Assembly (NCBI RefSeq): GCF_000367365.1
Contig: NZ_BARF01000005.1
Span: 43,350 to 107,349 of the forward strand
Source of the DNA: Streptomyces prunicolor NBRC 13075
GTDB taxonomy: Bacteria; Actinomycetota; Actinomycetes; Streptomycetales; Streptomycetaceae
DNA length: 64,000 nucleotides
Direction: 5' to 3'
Part shown: positions 9,820-17,938 of the stretch, piece after piece
How positions within the stretch are numbered: the first letter of the stretch is position 1
How the letters are laid out: each line of letters opens with the position of its first letter
Translations under genes and position numbers: made by a program
The notes under the pieces: model-generated
The model's input: the letters and a program-made list of their open reading frames with translations, nothing else
Told to the model about the DNA's origin: nothing
Databases searched by the model: none

Positions 9820-9832
9820 CGAGGGGACTTCA

Positions 9833-10264
9833 GTGGGCGTGTGGAGCGGGCCGAGTGGGTCGAGTGGGTCGAGCGCGCTGCGGGTGTCGGATGTGGGGGG
9901 TGTGCCGGGCGAGTTGGGGGTTTCGGCGCCGAGGAAGGATCTTGCCTCCTCGCCGGGTGAGAAGCGGGCGGCGGCGCGGGCGATCGAGGATCACATCGAG
10001 CCCGGTACGCGTGCGGCGGGGCGTTGGGTGGACGACGAAAACGGTGCCGCTGTACGGGAGTTCGCCGCGAAGGACGGGGACGGCTGGGTCACTTCGGGGG
10101 CTCTGAAGAAGGCGCACGGGGCGTGGGCGGACCAGGTGAGGAACCTGATGGACCGGCTGGGTGCGGAGAAGGGCGCGTTGCGGAGTGGGAGCGCGGTGCT
10201 GACGAGTACGGATCTGGCGGCGGGGTCGAGGCTGCGGGAGCAGTCCGCGTTGGACACGCTCTGA
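9833..10264 (+). CDS. Small helical protein, first gene of cassette 1
   Basis: This 143-residue protein has a low-complexity Gly/Ser start and a helical C-terminal half containing 'KKAHGAWADQVRNLMDRLG'. It starts at GTG 9833 with GAGGGG six bases upstream. I do not recognise a named family. In position and in the W-x3-V-x2-L helix it parallels the small proteins at 13512 and 19621, each placed directly before a large protein with a WXG100-like N-terminus. A partner or chaperone role for the next gene is inferred from this repeated layout. Confidence 0.65.
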   Translation: MGVWSGPSGSSGSSALRVSDVGGVPGELGVSAPRKDLASSPGEKRAAARAIEDHIEPGTRAAGRWVDDENGAAVREFAAKDGDGWVTSGALKKAHGAWADQVRNLMDRLGAEKGALRSGSAVLTSTDLAAGSRLREQSALDTL

Positions 10265-10328
10265 GGGCAGTGGCTGGTTTGTTGGCTGGTTTGGCGGAGT
10301 CACCGGAGTTATTGGGGCAACTGGGCGC

Positions 10329-12365
10329 ATGCCGACGTATCACGAGATCATGACCACCGACCTCGCCGCGCTGACCACGGCGGCCGAGCGCTGGGACGGA
10401 ATGGCGGGCGAGTTCGAGAGGCAGGAGGCGGCGTACCGGCGGGATGTGCACGGCATCTCCATGAGTACGTCGTGGATCGGGCTCAGCGCCGACGCGGCGA
10501 ACGCCCGCTTCGACGTCACGCTCAAGGAGTTCCAGTACGCGCAGACGGAGGCCAAGGGGATCGCGTCGTTGCTGCGGGACGCGCACGAGCGGTTCGTGGA
10601 GCTGCGGGGCCGGGTGGTGGCGGTGCGGTGGGAGGCGGTCCGGGCGGGCATGAAGGTGTCGGAGGCCGGGGTGGTGAGCCCGGGTTCGGGCCAGCCGGAC
10701 ACCCCCGGTGATCCTCACGCCGTACAGCCGTGGCAGGACCGGATCACCAAGGCGGTCCACGATGTGACGGACGCGGACGAGGGCGTCCGGATCGCGCTGG
10801 CGGGGGTCGTGATCGACTCCGAACTGCTGGCCGGCGGGCGGGGGTTCAACGGCAGGGCGATGGGTGACGTCGAAGCGTACGAGGCCGAGGAGACGGAGAG
10901 GTACCTGCGGAAGCTGGGCAGGGGCGGTGAGTTGACGGGCACTCAACTCGCCGAACTGCAACGATCGTTCCGTGACAACAGCGAGGACGAGGGGTTCTCG
11001 CGGATGGTCCTGGACGACCTGGGCCCCACCGGCACGATCAAGCTCACGAACGAACTGAACGACCGCATCCACGTCCAGGGTGGTGCGGGTGCGGGTACGT
11101 ACTCGGCGATCGAGACGGGCCTGGCGAACGCGCTCGCCACGGCCACGAAGCACACGAAGTCGGACTGGTACCGGAAGTGGCGTGCGGGTATGCGGCACGC
11201 GGGTCTGGAGCACTTCGCCACGGATGCGCAGGGCCTCCACCTGGACAAGGCCGTCGGGTACCAGTCCCTCGTCACGCTGATGCAGAAGGGGCACGGGTAC
11301 GCGCCGGGGGTGGTCGAGGATCTCACCGACGACATGATCGCGGCGGAGAAGAAACACCCCGGAGTCTGGCAGGTGAAGGGCGCGTACGCCGGGGCGCGTG
11401 GCGGTTGGTTCGCCAACGATCCCGTCGACGGGATGCTCGGCATCATGAGCCGTGACCCGGCGGAGGCAGCGCGCTATCTCCATTCCGACGCCCATATGAA
11501 GTACCTGATGAATGACCGCGACTGGAATGTCACCCTGAACGACGAGGGGACGTCGAAGGGCGGTCATTACGTACCCCGGTTGGACGGGGACGACCGGGTG
11601 GGATTCGGGGCGGCGTTGCAGGCGGGGGCCACGGGGATCGATCCTGCGCATCCGCATGGGGGTCGGGTGGGGGATCGGGCGACCAATGATGCGGTGTTCA
11701 AGTCGGCGCTCACATATTTGGCGGACAAGGGGGATGAGTTTCCGGCGTCGTTGAGGGAGCCGATGGCCAACGTGCTTGTTAATCATGGGGATGCGGTGCA
11801 TGCGGCCATGAGTGAGGTCGACGTTGCCCATTCTCCCCTGGACCAGCGTCAGCTTTTCGAGGTTGCGAAGCAGGTGTCCAAGGATGAGGGGGCGTACGGC
11901 ACGTTGAACGGGGGGATGAACCAGGCCATGGTGGCAGCAATTCACAACGACCACTCGAAATCGGCCGATTCCCTGAGTGGGGCCGGCCGGACCGTTGGAT
12001 TTCTGGAGGAGGCCCGGGTTCAGGCTGCGGGGGATCCCAAGGTCGCGGAGTTCGAGACGAAGCCGTTCTTTGACAAGGCGATCAGCTATATCCCTGTGGG
12101 CAGTAGTGATGTGCAGGCAGGGTTTGACTATGTGACGGAGCAGTGGCTGGCGGACGAACAGAAGAGGCTCGACGACAAGCAGACCGAAGACAATGTCAAG
12201 GTCTACTACAGAAGGAACGGCCAGCTCATGGGTTTCTCGGACGAGTGGAGTAAGACGCATGAAGTCGCCCACGATTCCTACTTCAATCCACGGCAGGAAA
12301 TTCGTCGATCCGCGAGTGACGGGATCACGAACGCCAAAGGTGTGTCCGGGGAACAGCCCAAGTGA
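10329..12365 (+). CDS. Large WXG100-like N-terminal protein, DUF6571-like (cassette 1)
   Basis: The 678-residue product begins MPTYHEIMTTDLAALTTAA. It has an N-terminal helical hairpin with 'TSWIGLSADAANARFDVTL' (W-x-G near residue 48), resembling ESX substrates, followed by a roughly 550-residue helical region. That region shares landmarks with the cassette 2 protein: 'DDLGPTGTIKL' versus 'TDLGPKKTLEF', 'GYQSLVTLMQKG' versus 'GFQVMSNLMRAG', and a later 'ALQAGATG' versus 'ALEAATTG'. I place both in the DUF6571-type actinobacterial family from memory of such sequences. There is no signal peptide or membrane helix. The stop overlaps the lipoprotein start (GTGA), so the pair is translationally coupled. 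Confidence 0.75.
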   Translation: MPTYHEIMTTDLAALTTAAERWDGMAGEFERQEAAYRRDVHGISMSTSWIGLSADAANARFDVTLKEFQYAQTEAKGIASLLRDAHERFVELRGRVVAVRWEAVRAGMKVSEAGVVSPGSGQPDTPGDPHAVQPWQDRITKAVHDVTDADEGVRIALAGVVIDSELLAGGRGFNGRAMGDVEAYEAEETERYLRKLGRGGELTGTQLAELQRSFRDNSEDEGFSRMVLDDLGPTGTIKLTNELNDRIHVQGGAGAGTYSAIETGLANALATATKHTKSDWYRKWRAGMRHAGLEHFATDAQGLHLDKAVGYQSLVTLMQKGHGYAPGVVEDLTDDMIAAEKKHPGVWQVKGAYAGARGGWFANDPVDGMLGIMSRDPAEAARYLHSDAHMKYLMNDRDWNVTLNDEGTSKGGHYVPRLDGDDRVGFGAALQAGATGIDPAHPHGGRVGDRATNDAVFKSALTYLADKGDEFPASLREPMANVLVNHGDAVHAAMSEVDVAHSPLDQRQLFEVAKQVSKDEGAYGTLNGGMNQAMVAAIHNDHSKSADSLSGAGRTVGFLEEARVQAAGDPKVAEFETKPFFDKAISYIPVGSSDVQAGFDYVTEQWLADEQKRLDDKQTEDNVKVYYRRNGQLMGFSDEWSKTHEVAHDSYFNPRQEIRRSASDGITNAKGVSGEQPK

Positions 12366-12901
12366 ACTCAATTATCCGAGCCGTTCTCATCGGCCTGTCC
12401 GCACTTGCTGTCGCGGTCTTCGCGGTGTCCTGCGACGACCCGGCCGACCACGAGATTCCGAAAGCCATTTGTGGTACGCATGTCGATCCCTCGGTGAGTC
12501 GTCCGTTGGTGACATCCGACGAGGACTTGCACGAGTTCAACCGTGTGGATCGTTCCGAAGCGATCACGGCCCCCTGCGTGTTGTTGTCCGGCCCCGACCC
12601 GGTCCTTGACTTCGGGTTCTCGTGGGACCCGAACGCGACTGACCTGATGTACCTGGCCCAGGGCGCTGGATCGGTCTCGCACGTGACGGATCCCCACGCC
12701 ATCGACTTCACCTACAAGACGATCGTCGGCACTGATGGAGCCATCTCGACCACCCCCTGTAAAACGAACGGCGGCAAATACTTCACCCTCACCCTCCAAG
12801 TCCCCCAAATCGGCCTCATGGACCAGACCCACCGCAAGGACATCGAGAAGTTCATGCGGGCCTACTTCCCGGCGACGCTCAAGACCTTGGGGTGCAGGTG
12901 A
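12362..12901 (+). CDS. Lipoprotein partner of cassette 1
   Basis: The 179-residue product has a signal peptide ending in lipobox AVSC with Cys24 as the lipidation site. The mature part contains 'PKAICGTHVD', further cysteines and a C-terminal GCR. The 16382 lipoprotein shows the same plan: 'PKSLCGIAVD', internal cysteines and ACR at the end. It begins at GTG 12362, overlapping the preceding stop by four bases. Probably membrane-anchored on the outer face. Its fixed place after the large gene suggests it receives, protects against or tethers that protein; none of these is demonstrated. Confidence 0.75.
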   Translation: MNSIIRAVLIGLSALAVAVFAVSCDDPADHEIPKAICGTHVDPSVSRPLVTSDEDLHEFNRVDRSEAITAPCVLLSGPDPVLDFGFSWDPNATDLMYLAQGAGSVSHVTDPHAIDFTYKTIVGTDGAISTTPCKTNGGKYFTLTLQVPQIGLMDQTHRKDIEKFMRAYFPATLKTLGCR

Positions 12902-12930
12902 GGTTGCCGCGGTGTGCGGCGAGTACATGA

Positions 12931-13332
12931 ATGAGTACGAGCGCTCATGTGCCGCCCCGCGCCCTGCAGTTGGCTGGACGCATGTCGATCACACAGGGCA
13001 CTTCGGTACGCGGTACATGGGTCGGGCCGCTGATGGCGACGGTCGTCACCCTGCCCGCCGCCCTCGTCGCCTACGTCATCGGCGGCCTCTCACCCATGGC
13101 CTGCGACGCCTGCGACGGAGCGGAGGCGGAGCGCTTCACCGGGAGGTTCGACACCGCCTTCACGTTCCTTCAGGTGGGGCTTCTGGCCTCCGTCGCGCTG
13201 TTGCTGGTCAGTTGGGGCCTGCCGCGGACCGAGGAGAACGTCACCCGGCGCCGCCTGTTCGCCGCTCTCGCACCCGGCACGGTCGTACTCTCGGTGATCC
13301 TCTTCGCGGGGATCGTCCCCTGGCCCAACTGA
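12931..13332 (+). CDS. Small membrane protein, unknown function
   Basis: The 133-residue product has three predicted membrane helices around residues 32-53 ('ATVVTLPAALVAYVIGGL'), 78-98 ('LQVGLLASVALLLVSWGL') and 109-129 ('LAPGTVVLSVILFAGIV'). A Cys pair, MACDACDG, follows the first helix. The ATG at 12931 has no convincing ribosome site; GTG 12949 and ATG 12982 are in-frame alternatives. It sits between cassette 1 and cassette 2. No family recognised. Confidence 0.6.
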   Translation: MSTSAHVPPRALQLAGRMSITQGTSVRGTWVGPLMATVVTLPAALVAYVIGGLSPMACDACDGAEAERFTGRFDTAFTFLQVGLLASVALLLVSWGLPRTEENVTRRRLFAALAPGTVVLSVILFAGIVPWPN

Positions 13333-13511
13333 CCGGTCCGTTTCGGCGTTCCCCCGCGCAGCCGCCCGAGTCGGCCCTGGCGTGGGTGTGTGGCTCCTCG
13401 AAACCTTCACCGGGTGTCAAGGCGGCATAAAGCCGACAAGTACGGAGTTGCTTTGCCTGCGCTTTGCTAGCGTCATACCAACTGATGTGGATACGGGGGA
13501 GGCGCTCACTC

Positions 13512-14030
13512 ATGCCGTGGGACGAGTGGGAACAGCTCAAGGCCAAGCACACGCCGGTCGGTACGCAACTGAACAGCGTGCCCGACGGGGGTGGCACGTA
13601 CGGGCCGTACGTCACGCCGAGCGAGACGGGCGATCTGAAGGTCGGGCACGACGATCTGGTCAAGATCGGCAAGGGTTCCCACGAGTTGTACAACCAGCTG
13701 TGGGACAGGGCGCGCGTCAGCATTCCCAGCAGTGACACCGCGGCGGGCAATCTGTCGCAGCAGGGGTTCGCCCTCGGGGGCGGTTTGCGGCATGTGTCCG
13801 ATCGCTGGGGCGAGCAGTTGAAGTCGCTCATGGACGCCTGCGCTCAGATCTCGAACCATATGCAGACCACCAAGAAGGTGCATGCCGGCGACGAGCACTA
13901 CATCCAACGCCAGATGAGCAGCATCGACACCCTGGATGCCGGTTTCGACGAGCGGGTCGGTGCGCCGGGGGCGAAGAACGACTACAGCAAGCAGGACAAG
14001 GGCGAAGGCGGCGGAGGGGGCGGAGGGTGA
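13512..14030 (+). CDS. Small helical protein, first gene of cassette 2
   Basis: The 172-residue protein begins MPWDEWEQLKAKH and contains 'QLNSVP', closely matching the cassette 3 start MAWEEWEQLK and 'QLNHVP'. The C-terminal helix includes 'DRWGEQLKSLMDACAQI', and the protein ends in a Gly-rich tail. ATG 13512 is chosen because GGGGGAGG precedes it at nine bases and it aligns with the paralogue. No signal peptide. Its invariant position suggests a chaperone or co-secreted partner of the next gene, as in ESX pairs; this is inference. Confidence 0.75.
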   Translation: MPWDEWEQLKAKHTPVGTQLNSVPDGGGTYGPYVTPSETGDLKVGHDDLVKIGKGSHELYNQLWDRARVSIPSSDTAAGNLSQQGFALGGGLRHVSDRWGEQLKSLMDACAQISNHMQTTKKVHAGDEHYIQRQMSSIDTLDAGFDERVGAPGAKNDYSKQDKGEGGGGGGG

Positions 14031-14086
14031 CGGGACGGGAACGTCCGTCGGCTCATCGCTCGCATCTCGTTTGAGGACCGTTACCT

Positions 14087-16357
14087 GTGGATCTCGATAC
14101 CCTGCGCTTCGCCAATTTCTCCGCCGTCGACGAGGCCGTCACCGACTGGTCGACACTCGTCAGCAATCTCGCGGACCTGAAGAAACAGGCGGAGGACGGC
14201 TTGCATCAGGCCGCCAACACCGCCAACTGGGCCGGGATGAACGCTCAGATCACGAAGGAGTTCATCGGCAAGACCGCCGGTGAGTTCACGGATGCCCACA
14301 CCCAGGCGAGAACGATCCACCGCATTCTGAGTGACACGGTCGGTGAGCTGAAGCAGTATCAGAAAGATCTCAACGCGGCCATCGATCGCGGTCTGAAGAA
14401 GAACCTGACCGTGGTGGGCACCGGTGACGGACGTTTCACGGTCACCATGAACATCCATCCTGACCGGGCGGCGAAGGGCACCACCGTCCCGGACCATGAC
14501 GAGAGCGACGTCACGGCACTGCGCGATGAGGTGCAGGAGATCCTCAGGAAGGCCGGCGAAAGCGACAGCTCCGCCGAGACCGTCCTCAAAGCCATCGCCG
14601 ACCAGGCCACGACGGGCTTCGCCGACACCGACTACAAAGACCGTGACACCGCGGCGAACGCGGTCCGGGAAGCCGATGAGTTGGCGAAGCTGGCGAAGAA
14701 GGACCCGGACGAGCTCACGGTCCAGGAATTCGACCGTTTGAATGCCGGGCTGAAGGAATATCACGACGATCCACTGTTCGCGGAGCGCTTCGCCACCGAC
14801 CTCGGGCCGAAGAAGACTCTGGAGTTCTGGGCCGGTGTCGCGGATCCGCAGGTGGCGCCCGATCTCACCCGGGAACGGCGCGAACAACTGGGTGAGTTGC
14901 AGAAGAACCTGAGTCTGACGCTGGCGACGGCGAGCCAGAGCGATGGGGCCGCGATGACGCAGTGGAAACGCGACGTGATCGAACTCGGTGACCAGCGGGT
15001 CGGTCATCGGGGCAACATCCTGGGCTTCCAGGTCATGAGCAACCTCATGCGCGCGGGCGACTACGACGACTCCTTCATGACCGAATACGGCGACCGACTC
15101 ATGGCCACGGAGCGGAAGTTCACCGGCGACGGCAAGCACACCGCCTGGCAGCAGCTGGGATTCGACCCCTATCTCAACCGGATGGCCGGCGATACGGGGT
15201 GGGACCCGATGAGTGGATATCTGAAGGGACTCTCCAACAGCCCGGATGCCGCCACCGAGTTCTTCAACGACGACTTCATCCCGAAGGACGACGACCGCAA
15301 GGAGGCCGTCTCCAACTTCAAGTACCTTTTCGAAGAACGCCACTGGCCGGACGCGATGGAGAACGACTTCAGCGGCGACGGCAGCGACGACGGGCGGAAC
15401 AACCTCGCGTCGGCCCTGGAAGCCGCGACGACCGGGCACCCGGCCGGTGAAATCCCGACACTGGACACCCCGGCGCACGACAAGGAACAGGCCAGGCTCT
15501 TCAATGCCATCGTTTCCTCGGTGGGTGACGATCCGGAACGGCTCACCGAGCGCGACTACATGTCGGACAGCATGGGGCAGATGGCTTCCGAATATCTCCC
15601 GGACATCAACCGGGCCACGACCGACGTGAGCAGGGATTCGGAAGACTGGGACCAGATCCAGAAGCTCTATCCGATCGCCGGCACGGACTCCGGAGTCCAC
15701 CATCGGGACGTGAGCAAGTTCCTTTTCGCCGTCGGCCAGAACTCCGCGGGATATGCCGCCGTCGAAGTCGGTCAAGAAGCCTACATGTCCAAGCTCATGG
15801 CGTATCACCTAGATCCGGATCTTCCGGCGGATCAGCGGTTCTCCCAGGACCAGGAGACCACCGTCAAGTACATCTCCGAGCGGACCGGTGAAGTGTCGGG
15901 CGTGCTGGGCCTCGGGCGGCAGGAGGAGGTGGCGAAACCGGGCGGCGACCAGGACGACGCCTACGACTACAGCATCTCGCAGCGGAAGAACTGGATCTCC
16001 GGCAGCGTCGGAACGGTCGTCGGCGTCGGGACGTCGTTCGTCGCGACACCCTGGGTCGGTGCGGCTGCCGGCGGTGCGGCGGGAACGGTCACCAGCGTGG
16101 TTCTGGAAAGGGTGTTCAAGGACGCCGAAGGGCATGCGCTTGCCGCTGCCGCCAATGAAATGGGAAATCGCTGGCAAGCGGGCCTGGCCCAGAACAACGA
16201 ATACGTCGCCCTCGGCGCGCAGTCCGCGGCCGACAGATACCACTTGGCGAACTCCGACGACATAGGAACCTGGGCCCGAGAGGGTTCTCGTCAGGGTTAC
16301 ATCAACGCCCGCGCCATTTTGGACGGCCAAGCTCCCGGCAGCACGACCACTCCCTGA
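14087..16357 (+). CDS. Large WXG100-like N-terminal protein, DUF6571-like (cassette 2)
   Basis: The 756-residue product starts at GTG with GAGGA nine bases upstream. It opens MDLDTLRFANFSAVDEA and carries 'NTANWAGMNAQITKEF' (W-x-G) in an N-terminal helical hairpin. The central region shares landmarks with the 10329 protein. Near the C-terminus is a Gly/Ala/Val-rich segment, 'SGSVGTVVGVGTSFVATPWV' and 'GAAAGGAAGTVTSVVLERVF', that could insert in a membrane. Preceding it is 'SKFLFAVGQNSAGYAAVEVG'. No catalytic motif recognised. It is a likely exported effector or structural protein by analogy with ESX substrates. Confidence 0.75.
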   Translation: MDLDTLRFANFSAVDEAVTDWSTLVSNLADLKKQAEDGLHQAANTANWAGMNAQITKEFIGKTAGEFTDAHTQARTIHRILSDTVGELKQYQKDLNAAIDRGLKKNLTVVGTGDGRFTVTMNIHPDRAAKGTTVPDHDESDVTALRDEVQEILRKAGESDSSAETVLKAIADQATTGFADTDYKDRDTAANAVREADELAKLAKKDPDELTVQEFDRLNAGLKEYHDDPLFAERFATDLGPKKTLEFWAGVADPQVAPDLTRERREQLGELQKNLSLTLATASQSDGAAMTQWKRDVIELGDQRVGHRGNILGFQVMSNLMRAGDYDDSFMTEYGDRLMATERKFTGDGKHTAWQQLGFDPYLNRMAGDTGWDPMSGYLKGLSNSPDAATEFFNDDFIPKDDDRKEAVSNFKYLFEERHWPDAMENDFSGDGSDDGRNNLASALEAATTGHPAGEIPTLDTPAHDKEQARLFNAIVSSVGDDPERLTERDYMSDSMGQMASEYLPDINRATTDVSRDSEDWDQIQKLYPIAGTDSGVHHRDVSKFLFAVGQNSAGYAAVEVGQEAYMSKLMAYHLDPDLPADQRFSQDQETTVKYISERTGEVSGVLGLGRQEEVAKPGGDQDDAYDYSISQRKNWISGSVGTVVGVGTSFVATPWVGAAAGGAAGTVTSVVLERVFKDAEGHALAAAANEMGNRWQAGLAQNNEYVALGAQSAADRYHLANSDDIGTWAREGSRQGYINARAILDGQAPGSTTTP

Positions 16358-16381
16358 CTTCCAACCAGTTGCGAGAACGCC

Positions 16382-16924
16382 ATGAATCCGATCCTGACCC
16401 CTGGTCGCGGCCGTCGCGCAGTGGCTGCCACGGCACTGTCCGCACTCCTCATCGGGATCTCGGGCTGCTCCGAGCCCGAGCAGAAACGCGAGTACGCCAC
16501 ACCCAAGTCCCTGTGTGGCATCGCCGTCGACGCGGGAGAGCTCGCCGAGTTCCTTCCGGCCGGCAGGAGTGCTTCGACCAAGGAGACGGTCCACACCGCC
16601 ACAGCCACACGATGCGCCGTGTCGGTGGACGGCAAGCGGATCGTCTACGCCGCTCAAGAGTGGTGGAACGACATGACCGTGCTCCAGTTCGCCCAGGGGC
16701 TGACTCAGGACAACCCGGAGCACCGGACGGACGACGGCCGTTTCGCCTACTCCGGCAACCAGGCGTTCGGCAAGACGGAGAACTGCCGTAGCAGCGAGCA
16801 CGACGACCAGATCCTCTACACAGCCATCCAGGCCTCCGGCTCGGAGCACGAGGACGCGGCCGCGATGAAGAAACTGATCACCGCGTACACCAAGGAAGTT
16901 GAGCGCTCCCCGGCGTGCCGGTGA
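16382..16924 (+). CDS. Lipoprotein partner of cassette 2
   Basis: The 180-residue product has a signal peptide 'TALSALLIGISGC' with Cys29 as the lipidation site. The mature domain contains 'PKSLCGIAVD', 'TRCAVSV', 'TENCRSS' and a C-terminal PACR. This Cys layout matches the 12362 lipoprotein, though overall similarity is low. It lies 24 bases after the large gene. It starts at ATG 16382 with only a weak GAGAA upstream. Probably a paralogous, cassette-specific partner. Confidence 0.75.
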   Translation: MNPILTPGRGRRAVAATALSALLIGISGCSEPEQKREYATPKSLCGIAVDAGELAEFLPAGRSASTKETVHTATATRCAVSVDGKRIVYAAQEWWNDMTVLQFAQGLTQDNPEHRTDDGRFAYSGNQAFGKTENCRSSEHDDQILYTAIQASGSEHEDAAAMKKLITAYTKEVERSPACR

Positions 16925-16949
16925 ACACGGCGCGACCCGGCACTCGACA

Positions 16950-17241
16950 GAGGGAGGAGGCCGGGAGCTCGCGGACCGGGACGGTCTGTTCAACAACGAC
17001 AAGAGCCACCTCCCCGACTTCGGCGGGCCGGCGACACCTACGAGACCGTCTCGGCGACGTAGAGGGAGCGGTCAACCGGGAGTTGGAGAAACAGGGCGAG
17101 TGGCGCAACTCCGTGGCCGGTGCCGCGATCGGCGTCGGGGTGGGAGTGGCTTCCGAGGTGCGGGACCTGACCTGGCAGGCGCAGTCCGTGTACCAGGCCG
17201 GTGGCAGCAAGAGCGACACCGACGACGCGCGGGGCTGGTGA
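16950..17241 (+). pseudogene. Decayed C-terminal remnant of a large cassette protein
   Basis: Protein-like text jumps between reading frames within 300 bp. One frame reads 'RELADRDGLFNNDKSHLPDF', a second 'GDTYETVSAT' ending at a stop, and a third 'DVEGAVNRELEKQGEWRNSV' then 'AGAAIGVGVGVASEV'. The last part parallels 'NWISGSVGTVVGVGTSF' near the end of the cassette 2 protein. A 108-codon frame (GTG 16915 to 17241) covers the third segment. The most likely reading is a deletion- and frameshift-scarred cassette whose lipoprotein gene (17243) survives two bases downstream. Confidence 0.45.
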
Positions 17242-17242
17242 C

Positions 17243-17938
17243 ATGCGGCGGCTCCTTGCCCTACCCCTCCTCATGGCACTGCTGCTCGGATCGGCGGCGT
17301 GCAGTTCCGACGGCACGAGGGACACCGGAACCGGCGACAGGACCCGGGAGACCTGCCAGGACCTGCTGGGCACGGCCGGTGAGAGGTGGGTCAAGGAGAG
17401 CAGCGCGCGGCAGACCGGGCTGGTGGACGTCAAGGACCTCAAGACCGCCAAGGCCGCCTTCTACGACGACGCCAGGTCATGGGATCCCGGCAGCAAGGCG
17501 GTCTCCTCCTTCCTGCCCTCCGAGCTGTGCCGCATCGTGGTCCAGGACCAGAAGCCGCACACCAGCCGCCTGTCGATCAGCTACGGCGCGTCCGTCTTCC
17601 CCTTCGACTCCCCGTTCGGCGAGAAGTCCGACGTGTCCGGCGCATCCGGTGCATCCGGCGAGGAGACCCTGGTGAGGGTCAACTCCGACGTCAAGCTGAT
17701 GGTGCGGAAGAACAACGGCACCTACGACTACGCCGGCTACGTCAAGTGCCGGGTACCCGGCGCCCCCGCGACCCAGGAGACGGGTGTGCCGCTGGCGGGC
17801 TCCATGACCGACACCCTCACCGGCGACACGGGGACCGGACCCCACCTGCGGTACCTGCTGAACTCCGCCCGTGTGGTGGCGAAGGCATTCGCCTGCGGGA
17901 ACAACCCCACGATCCCCACGAAGCTGCCCGCCACCTAG
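17243..17938 (+). CDS. Lipoprotein (probable orphan cassette partner)
   Basis: The 231-residue product has a signal peptide with lipobox GSAAC and Cys20. Mature cysteines occur in 'ETCQDLLG', 'SELCRIVV', 'VKCRVPG' and 'AFACGNNP'. It starts at ATG 17243, two bases after the stop of the remnant frame, which supports a former operon with a large cassette gene. It ends in a stop codon that overlaps the stop of the convergent S41 peptidase gene. Sequence-level similarity to the other lipoproteins is weak. Confidence 0.7.
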   Translation: MRRLLALPLLMALLLGSAACSSDGTRDTGTGDRTRETCQDLLGTAGERWVKESSARQTGLVDVKDLKTAKAAFYDDARSWDPGSKAVSSFLPSELCRIVVQDQKPHTSRLSISYGASVFPFDSPFGEKSDVSGASGASGEETLVRVNSDVKLMVRKNNGTYDYAGYVKCRVPGAPATQETGVPLAGSMTDTLTGDTGTGPHLRYLLNSARVVAKAFACGNNPTIPTKLPAT

